Assembly: GCA_004123355.1 (NCBI GenBank)
Contig: SCHM01000004.1
Coordinates: forward strand, 7,157,017 to 7,221,016
DNA: 64,000 nt
From: Amphirosellinia nigrospora
Lineage: Eukaryota; Ascomycota; Sordariomycetes; Xylariales; Xylariaceae
Direction: 5' to 3'
Numbering within the stretch: the stretch's first letter is position 1; every line of letters begins with the position of its first letter. The translations under genes and the position numbers were made by a program. Of this stretch, positions 61,856-64,000 are shown one piece after another. The notes below the pieces were generated by a model that had not been told where the DNA came from, made no database searches, and saw only the letters and a list, made by a program, of their open reading frames with translations.

Positions 61856-64000
61856 TATATTTAAATATATTTATAATATTACTAAAAGTCCGGCTAAATT
61901 AAAGTTTATTATAAAAGTTTTTAGTATTTTTATAGTATTTTTAACGTTTTTTATAAATATTATATATTGTTAAATTTTAACTTTATTAGTTTATTTAATA
62001 TTATAACTATTAAAATAAAGCTAAAAAATTTATATTTTTTAACTATAAATTTTTTTTGCTTTTAAGCTTTATTATTTTTTTTTTTAAGTTTTTTACTTTT
62101 TAACTTAATAATAAATTATTTAAATATTTTTATAATAAGTTTATATAATAAGTTAAATATTTTTTAAATTATAAAAATATTTAATATAAAAATATTTTTA
62201 TTTTTTTTATATTTTTAAACTTTTATTATATTATAAAGAAGTTTAGCTTATTTAACGGACGATTTATTTTTTAAAACTGGTTTTTTTTTTAAAATTAATT
62301 TATATTGATTTTTATTAGCTTAATTAGTTATATATTTTTAAACATATTATAGGTTTTTTTTAGCTAATTTAATAAATAATTTTTTTTTTTTTTTTTATAT
62401 ATTTATTTAAATTGTTTTTTTTTTTAAAAGCTTTTATAGCTTTTTATTTATAGTCCGATTTTTTTAGTTAAAATTAAATAATATTAAAAAATTTATTTTA
62501 ATTTTATAAAATAATAATTTTATTAAAGCATAAAAAATTAATTTAAATATAATTTATAATAAATATACGTTTAAACTAATTATTTTAATAAAATTTATAT
62601 ATAGTTATAATTTTAATTAATATATTTATTTATAATTTTTATTTATTTTATAGTTTTATAATATTTATAATAATAATATATATTTTATATTTATTAGTTT
62701 ATATAGTTTATTTATAAAAATAAAACTAAACTAAATTTACGGTTTAATATTATAATTATAAATATTTTAAAAATTTAAAAAGTTTTTATATATATTTTAA
62801 TAGCGTTTTTTATAGTTATTTTTATAATATAAATATAATTTATATTTATTTATTTAAATAGTTTATTATAATAATATTATTATATTTATATTTATTTTTA
62901 AATATTTATTTAAAATTAATAATAAATAATATTATATATTAAATATTAAAAAATATATAAATTTATTAAAAGTTTTATTTTTAAATATTTTAATAAGTTT
63001 ATATTTTATATAATTTATTATATAATAATTATAATTTTTATTTAGTTTAAGCTATTAATAACGTTTAATAATAATTTATATGTTTATTTTTATTAAAATA
63101 TATAATAAATATTTTATAATATATTTTTTTAATAAAATATATTTTTAAATATAAAAAATTAAAAACTATTAAATATTTATAAAATAAATTAATTTATTTT
63201 TTAATTTTTATAAATTTTTTAGTTTATTATTTTTTATTTATAACGGTAAATTTTTATATTTATATTTTTACGTTTTTTTTAAAAATTCGCTTAATTAATA
63301 TAATTTTATAAAAATATTTAGTTTATTATATATTTTAATAAAGCTTATTTAATATAATTTATTTATATAAAATTAGTTATATATATTATTTATTAATAAA
63401 ATATTATAAAATAATATTATGTTTTTTTTTTATTTTTATATTATTAAGTTTTTTATTTTTATAATAAAATATTAATTAATATATTATTTTTATTAAAATA
63501 ATATAATATTAAAAAATTATATTTTAAAAAAAAGTTAATTTATTTAGTTTATTTTAAGTTAAAATATTATTTTTCGTAAAAAATTTTAATCTTTAATTAT
63601 TAATAAATAAAAAAAGCATATTATAGCTTTTAATTAATTTAAGTTTTTATTTTTTAAAATAAATATAATTATTAATAATTTTTTATTATAAATATTATAG
63701 TTTAATTTAATATTATAAAATTTTAAAAATATATTATAAAATATTAAGTTTTATTATATAGTTATAATAGTACGCTAAAGCTAACGCTATTAATAAATTA
63801 GTTTTAATTTCGTTAATAAATTATAATTAAAATATTTTAATAAAAATTTTTTAAAGCTTTTTTAAACTAATAAAATAATTTTTTATATTTTTTAGTTTAT
63901 TTAAAAAGTATGTTTTTTATATTAATCGGTTTAAAAGCGCTATAATATAACTTTAAATATTAATAAAGTATTAATAAAATTATAAAATCCTAAAAAAATA
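61856..64000. other. AT-only sequence to window end, nothing recognised
   Basis: RIP-type composition throughout. No repeat partner within the window that I could identify by eye, and no gene. Confidence 0.5.

Overview
The window looks like a filamentous ascomycete chromosome (Pezizomycotina, probably Sordariomycete-like; the class is an inference). It alternates between ordinary-composition gene islands and extremely AT-rich blocks that are nearly devoid of CpA/TpG, the signature of repeat-induced point mutation (RIP). Genes have short GT-AG introns with CTRAC-type branch sites, and the recognisable products are conserved fungal proteins.

Layout. 1-5.6 kb: gene island with a short Ste2-like receptor fragment (943-1158, minus) and VPS3, the CORVET tether subunit (1768-5375, minus). 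5.64-21.25 kb: a RIP-degraded element of about 15.6 kb with inverted terminal repeats of about 2 kb, split by a nested LTR-retroelement fossil (10771-18025). 21.25-31.9 kb: second island with COY1/CASP, a Golgi golgin (21557-23930, plus); a heavily fragmented adenylosuccinate synthetase gene (24603-27999, minus); a 543-bp hAT-type MITE with a perfect 8-bp target duplication (28579-29121); an F-box-like scrap; and two small unrecognised genes. 31.9-64 kb: an AT-rich mosaic of RIP-degraded repeats. It includes a second long inverted-repeat structure (33.59-50.67 kb), a duplicated block (about 42.5-47.65 kb and 53.15-60.66 kb), a family of short palindromic repeats, and a few younger GC-richer insertions that escaped RIP.

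Main finding. The adenylosuccinate synthetase gene can be read as 26 exons and 25 introns in 3397 bp, giving a continuous 425-residue protein. Its exons include microexons of 5, 11, 12, 12 and 13 nt, one intron appears to be GC-AG, and one fits AT-AC boundaries. VPS3 in the same window has no intron in 3.6 kb and COY1 has two, so this gene is a clear outlier.

Second finding. VPS3 and COY1, both membrane-trafficking genes, lie head to head. Removing the 15.6-kb insertion would leave their starts only about 570 bp apart, so the element seems to have split a shared promoter region.

Caution. VPS3 carries seven single-base frame breaks, COY1 one, and one donor in the synthetase gene needs one extra base. 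All nine are one-base losses, mostly in short G/C runs. This fits residual assembly error better than gene decay, but it must be checked against reads.
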